The notes: generated by a model not told the origin, from the letters alone. A stretch of DNA of 8,934 nucleotides from Opitutales bacterium (GCA_007123395.1 SKLD01000367.1:1-8934), one strand, 5' to 3'. Shown: positions 1 through 6,893, counted from the first letter of the stretch. Numbers and translations are program-made.

Positions 1-1
1 A

Positions 2-904
2 TTCAATGTTTTGGGGCGGGCGCACCGTGGCGATCTGCGGTTTTTGCAGACTTTTAAAGGTACGACCGGAGACTTTGTCTACCGCATCCCTTTTCTGCGG
101 CAGGCACCTGTGTCGCTCAATTTCCGCTTAGCCGCTTTGCAGCGGCAGGAGGTGTCGTTCAAGCGGCGTGAGCTTACCTTCGAGCCCGGCCTCGAATACA
201 GGCGCCCTGGCTCGGACCAGCGAATTGGGCTGCGTTACCGTTTTCAGCGCCTGCGCTCGATTTTCCCGGAGGAAGCGGACCGCCCCGGTCTCGAATCCGC
301 GCGGGTGGGCAGCATTGTTCTGGATTGGAGTCTGGACCGGCGCGACATGGCGGTGGCACCGACGGACGGCTACCGCCTGGCGGCTTCGGCGGAATATGCC
401 GACACATGGCTCGGCGCAAATACGACCTACCAGCGGTTTCTCTGGCGTGCTTCTTACCACCGCGAGCTATTCGCCGGCTCACGGGTGCATCTCCGCCTCG
501 AACAGGGCGCGCTCACCTACTGGGGCGGCACGGAAGGGGAGACGCCCTTTAGCCGCCGTTTTTTTCCCGGCGGGGAGAACTCCGTGCGCGGTTTTCGCGA
601 GGGCGGGGCCTCGCCGCGGGATGTAATCGGCGAAATCCTCGGTGCCGAAGTGTATTCCCTGGGAACCTTTGAATGGGAGCAAAGGCTCACGCCTTCCTTT
701 TTCATTGTCTTTTTCACCGACGCGATCCTCGAGTCGGAGCGCATCGGCAACTATCCGGGCGACACCTTTATTCTCTCGGGCGGCGGTGGCCTACGTTACT
801 CTACGCCGCTCGGGCCCCTGCGACTCGAATACGGGCGCAATTTTGTGCGGCGCGAGGGCGACCGCGGCGGCGCGCTGCATCTTTCGCTCGGTTTTCCTTT
901 TTGA
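2..904 (+). CDS. BamA/TamA-family outer-membrane protein, C-terminal barrel (5' partial)
   Basis: The reading frame is open to the left edge, so the gene starts outside the window and only about 300 residues are visible. They read as the C-terminal 16-strand beta-barrel of an Omp85 protein (surface antigen D15 family). The signs are alternating amphipathic strands, an LDRRD...PTDGYRL segment matching the family's D-x-RD...P-x-x-G turn, PGGENSVRGF carrying the diagnostic VRGF of the lid loop (584-595), the late motif GLRYSTPLGPLRLEYG, and a terminal phenylalanine (LSLGFPF) as the outer-membrane beta-signal. Omp85 proteins insert or translocate proteins at the outer membrane. The POTRA domains that would separate BamA from TamA lie outside the window; the compact barrel of about 300 residues is closer in size to TamA. 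The DUF4345-like gene begins 31 bases after the stop and an HtrA protease follows, a context consistent with envelope biogenesis. Family assignment is firm, subfamily is not. Confidence 0.9.
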   Translation, partial: FNVLGRAHRGDLRFLQTFKGTTGDFVYRIPFLRQAPVSLNFRLAALQRQEVSFKRRELTFEPGLEYRRPGSDQRIGLRYRFQRLRSIFPEEADRPGLESARVGSIVLDWSLDRRDMAVAPTDGYRLAASAEYADTWLGANTTYQRFLWRASYHRELFAGSRVHLRLEQGALTYWGGTEGETPFSRRFFPGGENSVRGFREGGASPRDVIGEILGAEVYSLGTFEWEQRLTPSFFIVFFTDAILESERIGNYPGDTFILSGGGGLRYSTPLGPLRLEYGRNFVRREGDRGGALHLSLGFPF

Positions 905-935
905 TTTCACGGACGGCCCGGCTATCTTTCCCTTT

Positions 936-1325
936 ATGTTGGCACGTGGTTACCTCTGGATCGTCGGTTTTGCCTATGCGGGGCTTGGGTTCTATTGCCT
1001 TGTCCGACCCCTGCGGGCAGCGGAGTCGGTGGGCTTCGACCTTGTGACCCGCAGCGCCCGGATCGAATTCGCGACTTTTTACGGCGGAGGCATGCTCGCT
1101 CTCGCGGCGGTCTTTGTCTTCGGCGCGGCGGCGAAACGCTGGACGGACGCCGTGTGTCTGTTTTCGCTTGGGTTTCACCTCTTGCTTGCGTTTGTGCGCG
1201 GATTCTGGGCGCTCGCGTTGCATCCGGACCAGAGTTCGACGATCTACTATCTCATTCTGGAGATTGTGCTCGCTGCCGGGGCGGCCATTGTCCTGCGCCC
1301 CTTCTGGAAACGCCTCCTTGCTTGA
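936..1325 (+). CDS. Small four-helix membrane protein, DUF4345-like
   Basis: A 129-residue hydrophobic protein with four likely membrane helices at about residues 5-23, 45-65, 71-93 and 102-120. Short charged connections and a basic C-terminus (RPFWKRLLA) suggest an inner-membrane protein without a cleaved signal. The segment EFATFYGGGMLALAAVF before helix 2, the RGFW at the end of helix 3 and the glutamate in helix 4 (LILEIVL) resemble the DUF4345 family of small membrane proteins, whose function is unknown. I chose the ATG at 936 because the first helix follows at once and it is the first ATG after the upstream stop. No clear Shine-Dalgarno sequence precedes it, so the start is not certain. 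It lies 31 bases after the Omp85 gene and 19 before the protease gene, suggesting co-transcription. The family match is from pattern memory only. Confidence 0.75.
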   Translation: MLARGYLWIVGFAYAGLGFYCLVRPLRAAESVGFDLVTRSARIEFATFYGGGMLALAAVFVFGAAAKRWTDAVCLFSLGFHLLLAFVRGFWALALHPDQSSTIYYLILEIVLAAGAAIVLRPFWKRLLA

Positions 1326-1344
1326 AACCGCGTCGCTCCGCATT

Positions 1345-2838
1345 ATGGTTTTAGGCATGTTTCGTTTCCTATGCCGAGTTTCACTGGCCCTCGCCGCTGG
1401 CACAATTTGGGCTCTCGTCCCGCCCGCCGGGGCCGTTGCATTTGACGTCGATAGGCGGCCGGTGCATGAAGCGGAGACGCACCGCTTCACGAGCTATGCC
1501 GACGTTCTCGAGTCGGCGCGTGCCGCCGTGGGCCTCGTGCGGGCGGAATCCGTCCGACGGCGAGACTCCTCGGATGAAGATCTGTTTGACGAACTTTTCC
1601 GCCGGTTCCACGGCAATCCGGGTGATGACGAAAGCGAAAACGGTAATGGCGACGAGGAGAGCGAATCGCCTCACCGAGAGTTCGACGGAGAGCCCGGGCG
1701 TCCCATCCCGCACGGGATCGGCTCGGGAGTTTTGATTTCCGCAAGCGGCTTGATGCTCACGAACAACCATGTCATAACGAGTTCGCGCGGTCGTGTGGCC
1801 GATGCTGTGCGTGTCACGCTGGAGGGACTCGGCGACTTCGAGGCGGAGGTCATTGGGCGCGATCGTCGCACGGATATCGCCCTCCTCAAACTCGCGGGCG
1901 AGGACTTTCCGTACCTTCGTTTGGCAGATAGCGACCTTCTGCGCATCGGTGACATTGTTTTCGCCGTAGGCAATCCGCTCGGTCTCGGGCAGACTTCCAC
2001 GATGGGGATTGTCTCCGCCACTGGCCGGACCGATCTCGGCCTTCTCGGGGCAGGTTCGTTCGAGGATTTTATCCAGACCGACGCCGCCATCAACCGCGGT
2101 AATAGCGGCGGTGCCCTTGTCGACGCCGCCGGTCGCCTGATCGGCATCAACACGGCGATTTTCTCACGCTCCGGCGGCAATATCGGGATTGGTTTCGCCG
2201 TGCCCGTCAACATGGCCCGGCAGATCGCGCTCGAACTCATGGATCACGGCGAGGTGCGGCGCGGTTTTCTTGGTGTCTCCATCCGCAACGTGGACCCTGT
2301 CTTGCACAACGACCGTTCCGGTGTCTCCGGTGTTTACGTGCAGCGTGCCGATGCCGATCTGCCCGCCGGCAAAGCTGGCATCCGGCGGGGCGACATCATC
2401 CTTGCCATCGACGGACATCGCGTCACCGACGTCAACCAGTTGCGCTTCCGTATCGCCGGATACCGGCCCGGCGCGCGCGTCGACGTGCTTTACCTGCGCG
2501 ACGGTGAAGAAGAATCAGTCACAGTAGAGCTTTCCAGCCTCGATCCGCCTCTCTCCGCCGCCGTTTCTCCGCAGACCCTTCCGGGCATTGAGTTGTTGCC
2601 CGTCCGCGGCAACAAAGACGCGGCGGATGAAGCGGCCGACGGTCTCCGTGTCATCCGAGTCGATAGAAATTCGCCCTATGCCGAGCTTCTTGAAGAGGGA
2701 GCTGTGATCCTCGAGATTAATGATCGCAAGGTCTCATCGCAAGCCGACATCGCCGATGCCCTGCGTCCCCGCGCCGCCAACACGCTCCGTGTCCGGGTCA
2801 ACGGCGATATCGGCTATGTCACTCTCCAGCCGCGCTGA
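1345..2838 (+). CDS. HtrA/DegP-family periplasmic serine protease with two PDZ domains
   Basis: A 497-residue trypsin-like protease that should degrade or refold misfolded envelope proteins in the periplasm. Residues 1-32 form a signal peptide with AVA just before a likely cleavage site. Residues 72-110 are a very acidic, Ser/Asp/Glu/Asn-rich linker. The protease domain follows with a complete catalytic triad: His142 in LTNNHVI, Asp177 in RRTDIALLKL and Ser254 in NRGNSGGAL. PDZ1 spans about 305-395, with FLGVSI and GIRRGDIILAIDG, and a more divergent PDZ2 about 415-495. Length and order match DegP/DegQ (about 455-475 residues) plus the extra linker. Start choice is between ATG 1345 and ATG 1357 in the same frame; neither has a good Shine-Dalgarno sequence, and both keep the signal peptide. 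An open frame extends upstream over the membrane-protein gene but lacks family similarity. Whether it is DegP-, DegQ- or DegS-like cannot be fixed, although the absence of a retained N-terminal anchor argues against DegS. Confidence 0.93.
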   Translation: MVLGMFRFLCRVSLALAAGTIWALVPPAGAVAFDVDRRPVHEAETHRFTSYADVLESARAAVGLVRAESVRRRDSSDEDLFDELFRRFHGNPGDDESENGNGDEESESPHREFDGEPGRPIPHGIGSGVLISASGLMLTNNHVITSSRGRVADAVRVTLEGLGDFEAEVIGRDRRTDIALLKLAGEDFPYLRLADSDLLRIGDIVFAVGNPLGLGQTSTMGIVSATGRTDLGLLGAGSFEDFIQTDAAINRGNSGGALVDAAGRLIGINTAIFSRSGGNIGIGFAVPVNMARQIALELMDHGEVRRGFLGVSIRNVDPVLHNDRSGVSGVYVQRADADLPAGKAGIRRGDIILAIDGHRVTDVNQLRFRIAGYRPGARVDVLYLRDGEEESVTVELSSLDPPLSAAVSPQTLPGIELLPVRGNKDAADEAADGLRVIRVDRNSPYAELLEEGAVILEINDRKVSSQADIADALRPRAANTLRVRVNGDIGYVTLQPR

Positions 2839-2952
2839 GATTGGCGTAAAGCGTGGATGTGTGGGGTCGCTTGGGTAACTTCTGCGAGTTGGTGTAAGGC
2901 TTGTTCGTCACGAAGCTGACCCGCGCCGCCGCGCGCCTCGGTGTCGCTCGCT

Positions 2953-3000
2953 GAAGTTTTCACGCTACGGCCGGGAGCGCGCCGCGTGGGCTGAAACTTC
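2953..3000. repeat. Imperfect inverted repeat (hairpin)
   Basis: GAAGTTT at 2953-2959 pairs with AAACTTC at 2994-3000, CACGC at 2961-2965 pairs with GCGTG at 2984-2988, and GGC/GCC pairs closer in (2969-2971 with 2981-2983). Internal loops separate the three helices. No T-run follows on either strand, so it is not a typical intrinsic terminator. Confidence 0.5.
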
Positions 3001-3082
3001 GGCGAGGCTCTGCGGCTGGAAGGCGTCCCGTGCGGTCGAGGCACCGGTGTGAGTTCCGGGTCTTCGCGGGGTTGCGACCGCC

Positions 3083-3114
3083 ACGTGCCGACTGCTGAAG
3101 CAGGTCGGCTACGT
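3083..3114. repeat. Hairpin with a four-base loop
   Basis: ACGTGCCGACTGC pairs with GCAGGTCGGCTACGT across a TGAA loop, with a single bulged G and a single bulged T on the right arm. That gives about 13 base pairs, a strong small stem-loop. No T-run follows it. Confidence 0.5.
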
Positions 3115-3127
3115 CCGCCGCGCTGTA

Positions 3128-3150
3128 ATCGGGCTGATTCATCGCCCGAT
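3128..3150. repeat. Perfect 7-bp inverted repeat
   Basis: ATCGGGC at 3128-3134 and GCCCGAT at 3144-3150 form a perfect 7-bp stem with a 9-base loop. It lies 13 bases after the preceding hairpin, so the two could form a tandem stem-loop in a transcript of either strand. Confidence 0.5.
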
Positions 3151-3234
3151 CCGGAACGGCGGAAATCGCGCGCTCCAACCCGCCGCGTTACGGCTGCGCT
3201 GCGGCTGCGCAACGAGCCGATTCCGAACCTTGCT

Positions 3235-6174
3235 TCAGGCATCTTTGGTTTCCTCCGGGTCGCCGAAGAAGGCTTCGATGGTTTCTTCGTCGAGGGTGAC
3301 GCTGTCGGCGGGGAGACCTTCGATGATGGCGTCGACGAGTCCCTGTTTGCGGGCGTGGAGGGCGCGGATTTTTTCCTCCACGGTGCCTTCGGCGATTAGG
3401 CGGTGGACGAAGACGGGTTTGTCTTGGCCGATGCGGTGAACGCGGTCGGTGGCCTGGGCTTCGACGGCGGGGTTCCACCACGGGTCGTAGTGGACGACGG
3501 TGTCGGCGGCCGTGAGGTTGATGCCGACGCCGCCTGCCTTGAGGCTGAGAAGCATGACGGGGGTGTCGCCCTTGTTGAAGGCCTTGACGAGGGCGGGGCG
3601 CTCGGCGGGCGGGGTGTCGCCGGTGAGCCGCAGAAAGGCCCAGCCGCGCCCCGTGATTTCCGCCTCGATGAGGTCGAGCATGCGGGTGAACTGCGAAAAA
3701 ACGAGCACCCGTCGGCCCTCCGCGACGAGTTCGTCGAGGAGTTCGAGGAGGCGGGTGAGCTTGGCGGAGTCCGCTGTGGTGGCTTCGCCGCCGCCCTCGC
3801 CGCGCAGGCGCGGGTCGCAGCAGAGCAGGCGCAGGCGCAGCAGGGCGTCGAGGACGAAGACGGTCGACTGCGCCATGCCGCGGCGCTCGAGGATGTCGCG
3901 GATGTCGCGGTTGAGCTGGACGCGGAGGGCTTCATAGGCGCGGGCCTGCAGGTCGGAGAGAGGGAGGATGTGCTCGATCTCGGTCTTGGGCGGCAGCTCC
4001 GAGGCGACGTCGTCCTTGCGGCGGCGCAGGACGAAGGGGGCGATGCGGCTGGCGAGCCACGCGGCGTTTTCGCGGGCGCGTTCGGCGGCCTCGTCGGACG
4101 CGCCGCGCGGAAAGTATTGGCGGAAGTGCTCCTCCGTGCCGAGGAAGCCGGGAAAGGCAAAGTGCATCAGCGCCCACAGCTCGCCGGGATGGTTCTCTAC
4201 GGGGGTGCCGGAGAGGGCGAGGCGGTGCCCGGCGCGCAGGCGGGTGGCGGCGGCAAAGGACTGCGAAGCCGGGTTTTTGATCGCTTGGGCCTCGTCGAGA
4301 ATGACGGCTGACCATTCCACTTCGGCGAGGAGATCGGTGTCCTGCCGCAGGTGGCCGTAGCTCGTCACAAAAAGGTCGGCCGAAGCGGGATCGGGGGCGC
4401 CGCGGCCGGCACCGTGGTACAGCCGCACGCGGAGGGAGGGTGTGCGTGCGTCGGCCTCGCGCAGCCAGTTTTCCATGACACTCACCGGCGCGACGACGAG
4501 CGCCGGTTTGCCGAGGCGGCCCGCGTGCTGTTGGTGGCGCAGGTGGGCGAGGACCTGGAAGGTTTTGCCGAGGCCCATGTCGTCGGCGAGGATGCCGCCC
4601 GTCCCGGTGTCGCGGAGGAAGTCCATCCAGCCGAGGGCGCGCCGTTGGTAGTCGCGCAGGGCGGCGAGGTCGCCGGGCAGTCCGGGCGGCGGTTTGAGGA
4701 TGTCGTCGCGTCCGAGCCAAGTGCGCAGGCGCGCGGCCATTGCGGCGGTCCGCTCGTCCGGCTCTTCGTCGGCGACGCCGTCGAGGGCGAGTTCCGCCGC
4801 CCGCCACACGCCCATGCGCACGCCGCCGCCGTTGAGTGGCACCCCGCGGCGCAGCTCGAAGAGGCTCTCAAAGATGTCGCGGATCTTCCCGCCGGGCAGC
4901 AGAATACATCCGCTGTCGCCCGCTTCCTGCAGGGCAAAGGTCGAGCGGGCGAAGTGTTCGCGCAGGGCTTCGTCCGATTCGTCGGCGTGGCGCAGGAGGA
5001 AGTCGCGGATGAGAGGGATGACGGGAACCCGACGTCCCTCATGCCGCAGTCCCGCCTCGAAGGTGAACCATTGCGCGCCGGACGGGCTGAAACCGCTGTA
5101 CCAATCCGCTTCGCCGGAGGTCGTCTTGAGGGCGAAGTCAGGCGGGTCCTCGATCTCCCAGCCGTCCTTGCGCAGGGCGGGGAAGGCGCGCCGCAGAAGT
5201 GTCTCCCAGCCGCCGGGCGTTTCGTCGGCGAGGATGAAGTCGCCCTTGTGGAAATCGAACAGACCGGCAGCGGGATCGGGCGGCTTCGGTGCGAAACCGA
5301 GTTCCTTGAGGCGGACGAGCGCCTCCGACTCAAAGGCGGTGTCGCGGCTGACGCGGCGCGCGCGCGACCCCTCGCGGAAGGCGATCTCGGGCCGCGAATC
5401 GTCCCACGGCACGGCGCGGGGCCCGTATTGGAATTCAAGACGGGCGAGGAGAAGATCGTGCAGGGTGATGAGCCGCGTCGCGGCGGCCGTAGGGAGGGCC
5501 TCCTTGCGCAGGACGCGCAGGCGCGGGACGGGGCGGACGCTTTCGTCTTCCAACTCCACCCCCTCAGGCGCGGGCACGGGACTGCCGGGATGACGGTTGA
5601 CAAGCTTGGCGATGAAGCGCGCGGCTTCGTCGGCCTCCATCGGCTCGGCGCGCAGCCATGCCCCGGCGAGCGGAGCCGGCCACTCCGGCACCCGTACCTC
5701 CGCCACATGGTCGGTCTTCGCACCGGGGCCGAAGCGCACGGGCGGGACGGTCGCCCACACACCGGCAGCCTCCGCCCCCGCCGCGAGGACGGGTTTCCAG
5801 CGGTCGCCGTCGACGCCTTCCCAGCCGGGTCGCGCCTCGGCAGGATCCACCCAGCGCAGGCGCCCGCCGCGCCCCGCCGCAAGAAAGGCACGCCCGCTCT
5901 CCACTATGGCTCCGAGCAGTTCGCGGCCCTCCTCTCCCGCCAGCGCCACCCCTTCGCGCGACTCGTGTTGCGCAAGGCGGGTGAGGAGCCGGCGGTCCTC
6001 CGGTGCGAGGTATTCGCTGAACTGGTCGCGCATCAGCTCCATGAGCCGCTTCACCGGCGCGGGCCGGAAAGCGTTGCGGTTGAGCAGGCGGGTGAGCTGC
6101 ACTTCGACGCACAGACGGTTGCGGGCGTCGGTGTCGAGCAGGTAAACGAGGCGTTGACCGGAGGAACTTTTCAT
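3235..6174 (-). CDS. SNF2-family DEAD/DEAH-box ATPase
   Basis: A 979-residue SNF2-type ATPase, a family that uses ATP to translocate on double-stranded DNA and remodel bound protein. The C-terminal half has the full motif set: LRDYQRRALGWM near 507-516, Walker A DDMGLGKT at 531-538 with Lys537, motif II DEAQ at 627-630, motif III SGTPVEN at 655-661, VFSQF at 825-829, LSLKAGGVGINL at 876-887, and DRVHRIGQ at 910-917 with the motif VI arginines. Residues 1-500 have no domain I can name. The beginning, with RLVYLLDTD, resembles the part that follows a SWIM zinc finger in related bacterial proteins, but only four cysteines (22, 423, 785, 786) are present and no SWIM motif is visible. ATG at 6174 is well bounded: an in-frame stop lies 15 bases upstream, at 6187-6189. 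It diverges from rpmJ across 123 bases. The substrate and pathway are unknown. Confidence 0.93.
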   Translation of the reverse strand: MKSSSGQRLVYLLDTDARNRLCVEVQLTRLLNRNAFRPAPVKRLMELMRDQFSEYLAPEDRRLLTRLAQHESREGVALAGEEGRELLGAIVESGRAFLAAGRGGRLRWVDPAEARPGWEGVDGDRWKPVLAAGAEAAGVWATVPPVRFGPGAKTDHVAEVRVPEWPAPLAGAWLRAEPMEADEAARFIAKLVNRHPGSPVPAPEGVELEDESVRPVPRLRVLRKEALPTAAATRLITLHDLLLARLEFQYGPRAVPWDDSRPEIAFREGSRARRVSRDTAFESEALVRLKELGFAPKPPDPAAGLFDFHKGDFILADETPGGWETLLRRAFPALRKDGWEIEDPPDFALKTTSGEADWYSGFSPSGAQWFTFEAGLRHEGRRVPVIPLIRDFLLRHADESDEALREHFARSTFALQEAGDSGCILLPGGKIRDIFESLFELRRGVPLNGGGVRMGVWRAAELALDGVADEEPDERTAAMAARLRTWLGRDDILKPPPGLPGDLAALRDYQRRALGWMDFLRDTGTGGILADDMGLGKTFQVLAHLRHQQHAGRLGKPALVVAPVSVMENWLREADARTPSLRVRLYHGAGRGAPDPASADLFVTSYGHLRQDTDLLAEVEWSAVILDEAQAIKNPASQSFAAATRLRAGHRLALSGTPVENHPGELWALMHFAFPGFLGTEEHFRQYFPRGASDEAAERARENAAWLASRIAPFVLRRRKDDVASELPPKTEIEHILPLSDLQARAYEALRVQLNRDIRDILERRGMAQSTVFVLDALLRLRLLCCDPRLRGEGGGEATTADSAKLTRLLELLDELVAEGRRVLVFSQFTRMLDLIEAEITGRGWAFLRLTGDTPPAERPALVKAFNKGDTPVMLLSLKAGGVGINLTAADTVVHYDPWWNPAVEAQATDRVHRIGQDKPVFVHRLIAEGTVEEKIRALHARKQGLVDAIIEGLPADSVTLDEETIEAFFGDPEETKDA

Positions 6175-6182
6175 GGGACGAA

Positions 6183-6215
6183 ACCGTCAAGGCAACGGTC
6201 CCGGCGGCGCGCCGC
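6183..6215. promoter_or_regulatory. Two inverted repeats in the divergent promoter region
   Basis: ACCGT (6183-6187) and ACGGT (6195-6199) form a spaced inverted repeat. A perfect 12-base palindrome, GCGGCGCGCCGC, sits at 6204-6215. They lie between the SNF2 start and the rpmJ promoter and could bind a regulator of either. GC-rich palindromes are common in such DNA, so function is a guess. Confidence 0.25.
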
Positions 6216-6220
6216 AACGC

Positions 6221-6270
6221 GGAAAATTTCGGGAAAATCCATTGACAGCGCGAACGGGGCGCGGTTTGGT
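6221..6270 (+). promoter_or_regulatory. Predicted promoter of the rpmJ-rpmE2 operon
   Basis: A perfect -35 box, TTGACA at 6242-6247, is followed after 17 bases by a weak -10 candidate, TTTGGT at 6265-6270. Transcription would start near 6277, leaving a leader of about 20 bases that contains the AAAGGA ribosome binding site. Just upstream, GGAAAAT occurs twice (6221-6227 and 6232-6238), 11 bases apart, about one helical turn. It is placed like an UP element. I see no AT-rich palindrome of the type bound by Zur. Confidence 0.55.
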
Positions 6271-6297
6271 GACCGTTTTTCCACAAAGGATTTCACC

Positions 6298-6423
6298 ATG
6301 AAAGTCGCCTCTTCCATCAAGTCGTTGAAGACCCGCCACCCGGACTGCCAGGTTGTGCGCCGCCGGGGTCGCGTGTACGTGATCTGTAAGTCGAACCCGC
6401 GCTTCAAGGCGCGCCAAGGCTGA
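6298..6423 (+). CDS. rpmJ: 50S ribosomal protein L36, form lacking the zinc ligands
   Basis: A 41-residue basic protein beginning MKVASSIKSLKTRHPDCQVV and ending NPRFKARQG, the characteristic L36 ending. L36 is a small protein of the large ribosomal subunit. Classical L36 binds zinc through three cysteines and a histidine. Here only two cysteines remain (in PDCQ and VICKS), and the segment RRRGRVYVICKSNPRFK matches the alternative, zinc-independent type often annotated as L36 type B (YkgO in E. coli). AAAGGA at 6285-6290 lies 7 bases before the ATG. The L31 gene starts 20 bases after the stop, so the two are almost certainly one operon. In E. coli the paralogous pair ykgM-ykgO is induced by zinc starvation. 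Whether this pair is a zinc-responsive second copy or the only L36/L31 of the genome cannot be told here. Confidence 0.95.
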   Translation: MKVASSIKSLKTRHPDCQVVRRRGRVYVICKSNPRFKARQG

Positions 6424-6443
6424 GACCGGAAAGGATTGTTACC

Positions 6444-6689
6444 ATGAAGAGCAAAATCCATCCCAAGCTCAACCCCGTCTGTTTCCGCGACGTCTCCACG
6501 GGGCGCAATTTCCTCACCGTCTCGACGATGAAGTCGGACAAGAAGGAGACCATCGACGGGCAGGAGTATTTTGTCATCGTCCGCGACGTCACGAGCGACA
6601 GCCACCCCGCCTACACGGGCGAGAAGCGCTTTGTCGACTCCGCGGGCCGCGTCGAGAAGTTCCAAAACAAGTTCCGCCGCCGCCGCTGA
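6444..6689 (+). CDS. rpmE2: 50S ribosomal protein L31, type B
   Basis: An 81-residue protein with the type B L31 pattern in order: KIHPKLNPVCFRD at the start, FLTVSTMKSDKKE, DGQEYFVIVRDVTSDSHPAYTGEKRF with the SHP-x-YTG signature, and DSAGRVEKFQNKFRRRR at the basic C-terminus. Length agrees with type B proteins (about 80-90 residues). Type B L31 lacks the zinc-binding cysteines of type A; the single cysteine at residue 13 cannot make that site. A strong ribosome binding site, GGAAAGGA at 6428-6435, sits 8 bases before the ATG. It follows rpmJ closely and precedes a clear terminator, so it is the last gene of a two-gene operon. Both products being zinc-free forms is consistent with a zinc-sparing ribosome. 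Confidence 0.95.
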   Translation: MKSKIHPKLNPVCFRDVSTGRNFLTVSTMKSDKKETIDGQEYFVIVRDVTSDSHPAYTGEKRFVDSAGRVEKFQNKFRRRR

Positions 6690-6733
6690 GCGGGCACGGC
6701 TTGCCCCGGACTTCGGTGCCACGCCGGATTTTC

Positions 6734-6758
6734 ATCCCCGCCAAGTGCGGGGATTTTT
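6734..6758 (+). terminator. Intrinsic terminator after rpmE2
   Basis: ATCCCCGC (6734-6741) pairs perfectly with GCGGGGAT (6747-6754) around the loop CAAGT, followed by a T-run (6754-6758, then CTT). The hairpin begins 45 bases after the L31 stop codon. It is a textbook Rho-independent terminator for the rpmJ-rpmE2 transcript. Confidence 0.9.
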
Positions 6759-6815
6759 CTTGTACGCCTGCAACCAGAGGACCGCGCCCGCACGGACTTC
6801 GCCGCGACTCCACAA

Positions 6816-6831
6816 AACTCAGCTCTGAGTT
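6816..6831. repeat. Palindrome upstream of the AT-rich promoter
   Basis: AACTCAG and CTGAGTT form a perfect 7-bp inverted repeat with a CT centre. It ends 7 bases before the TTGACA box at 6839, a position suited to a regulator binding site. Confidence 0.4.
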
Positions 6832-6838
6832 ATAATAA

Positions 6839-6866
6839 TTGACAAAAATATTAAGTCAGATATAAA
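6839..6866 (+). promoter_or_regulatory. Near-consensus sigma-70-type promoter in an AT-rich island
   Basis: TTGACA at 6839-6844 and TATAAA at 6861-6866 are separated by 16 bases. This is the best -35/-10 pair in the window and points towards the amidase gene, whose start lies about 335 bases downstream. The surrounding DNA is strikingly AT-rich: only 13 of the 70 bases at 6831-6900 are G or C. The -10 box lies within the left arm of the inverted repeat at 6858-6885, so a bound repressor could block polymerase. In such AT-rich DNA a chance match is possible. Confidence 0.5.
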
Positions 6867-6885
6867 TGAGTCGTTATTTATATCT
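6858..6885. repeat. 10-bp AT-rich inverted repeat over the -10 region
   Basis: AGATATAAAT (6858-6867) and ATTTATATCT (6876-6885) are perfect reverse complements with an 8-base spacer. The left arm contains the TATAAA box. It could be an operator for a dimeric regulator or a stem in the 5' end of a transcript. No T-run follows, so it is not an obvious terminator. Confidence 0.5.
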
Positions 6886-6893
6886 CATCATTG

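Larger units (their letters stand above)
2839..3234. other. Structured 396-base gap between convergent genes
   Basis: The gap lies between two converging genes, so it need not hold promoters for either. I see no credible protein: the minus-strand frames here are Arg/Ser/Pro/Ala-rich, lack motifs, and one runs across both neighbouring gene ends. What it does hold is inverted repeats at 2953-3000, 3083-3114 and 3128-3150, and a short direct repeat (CGGCTGCGC at 3191-3199 and 3202-3210). It could be a dispersed noncoding repeat, a small RNA or a decayed gene; the sequence alone does not decide. No obvious U-tract terminator for either neighbour was found. Confidence 0.5.

Noticed and set aside
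801..1490. 229-codon minus-strand frame opposite the Omp85 end and the small membrane protein
   Set aside because: It is rich in Arg and Lys without any domain pattern, and is antisense to genes with clear family signatures.
2814..3242. 142-codon minus-strand frame filling the convergent gap
   Set aside because: It overlaps the 3' ends of both neighbours, is dominated by Arg, Ser, Ala and Pro, and shows no motif. It is better explained by the GC-rich composition of the noncoding gap.
4351..6423. 690-codon plus-strand open frame antisense to the SNF2 gene and in frame with rpmJ
   Set aside because: It has no recognisable domain and lies opposite a gene with complete SNF2 motifs. Long stop-free antisense frames are expected in GC-rich coding DNA. 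Only its last 41 codons (rpmJ), with their own ribosome binding site, are real.
6692..6706. GGGCA/TGCCC hairpin right after the rpmE2 stop codon
   Set aside because: It has only five base pairs and no T-run; the real terminator is the stronger hairpin at 6734-6758.
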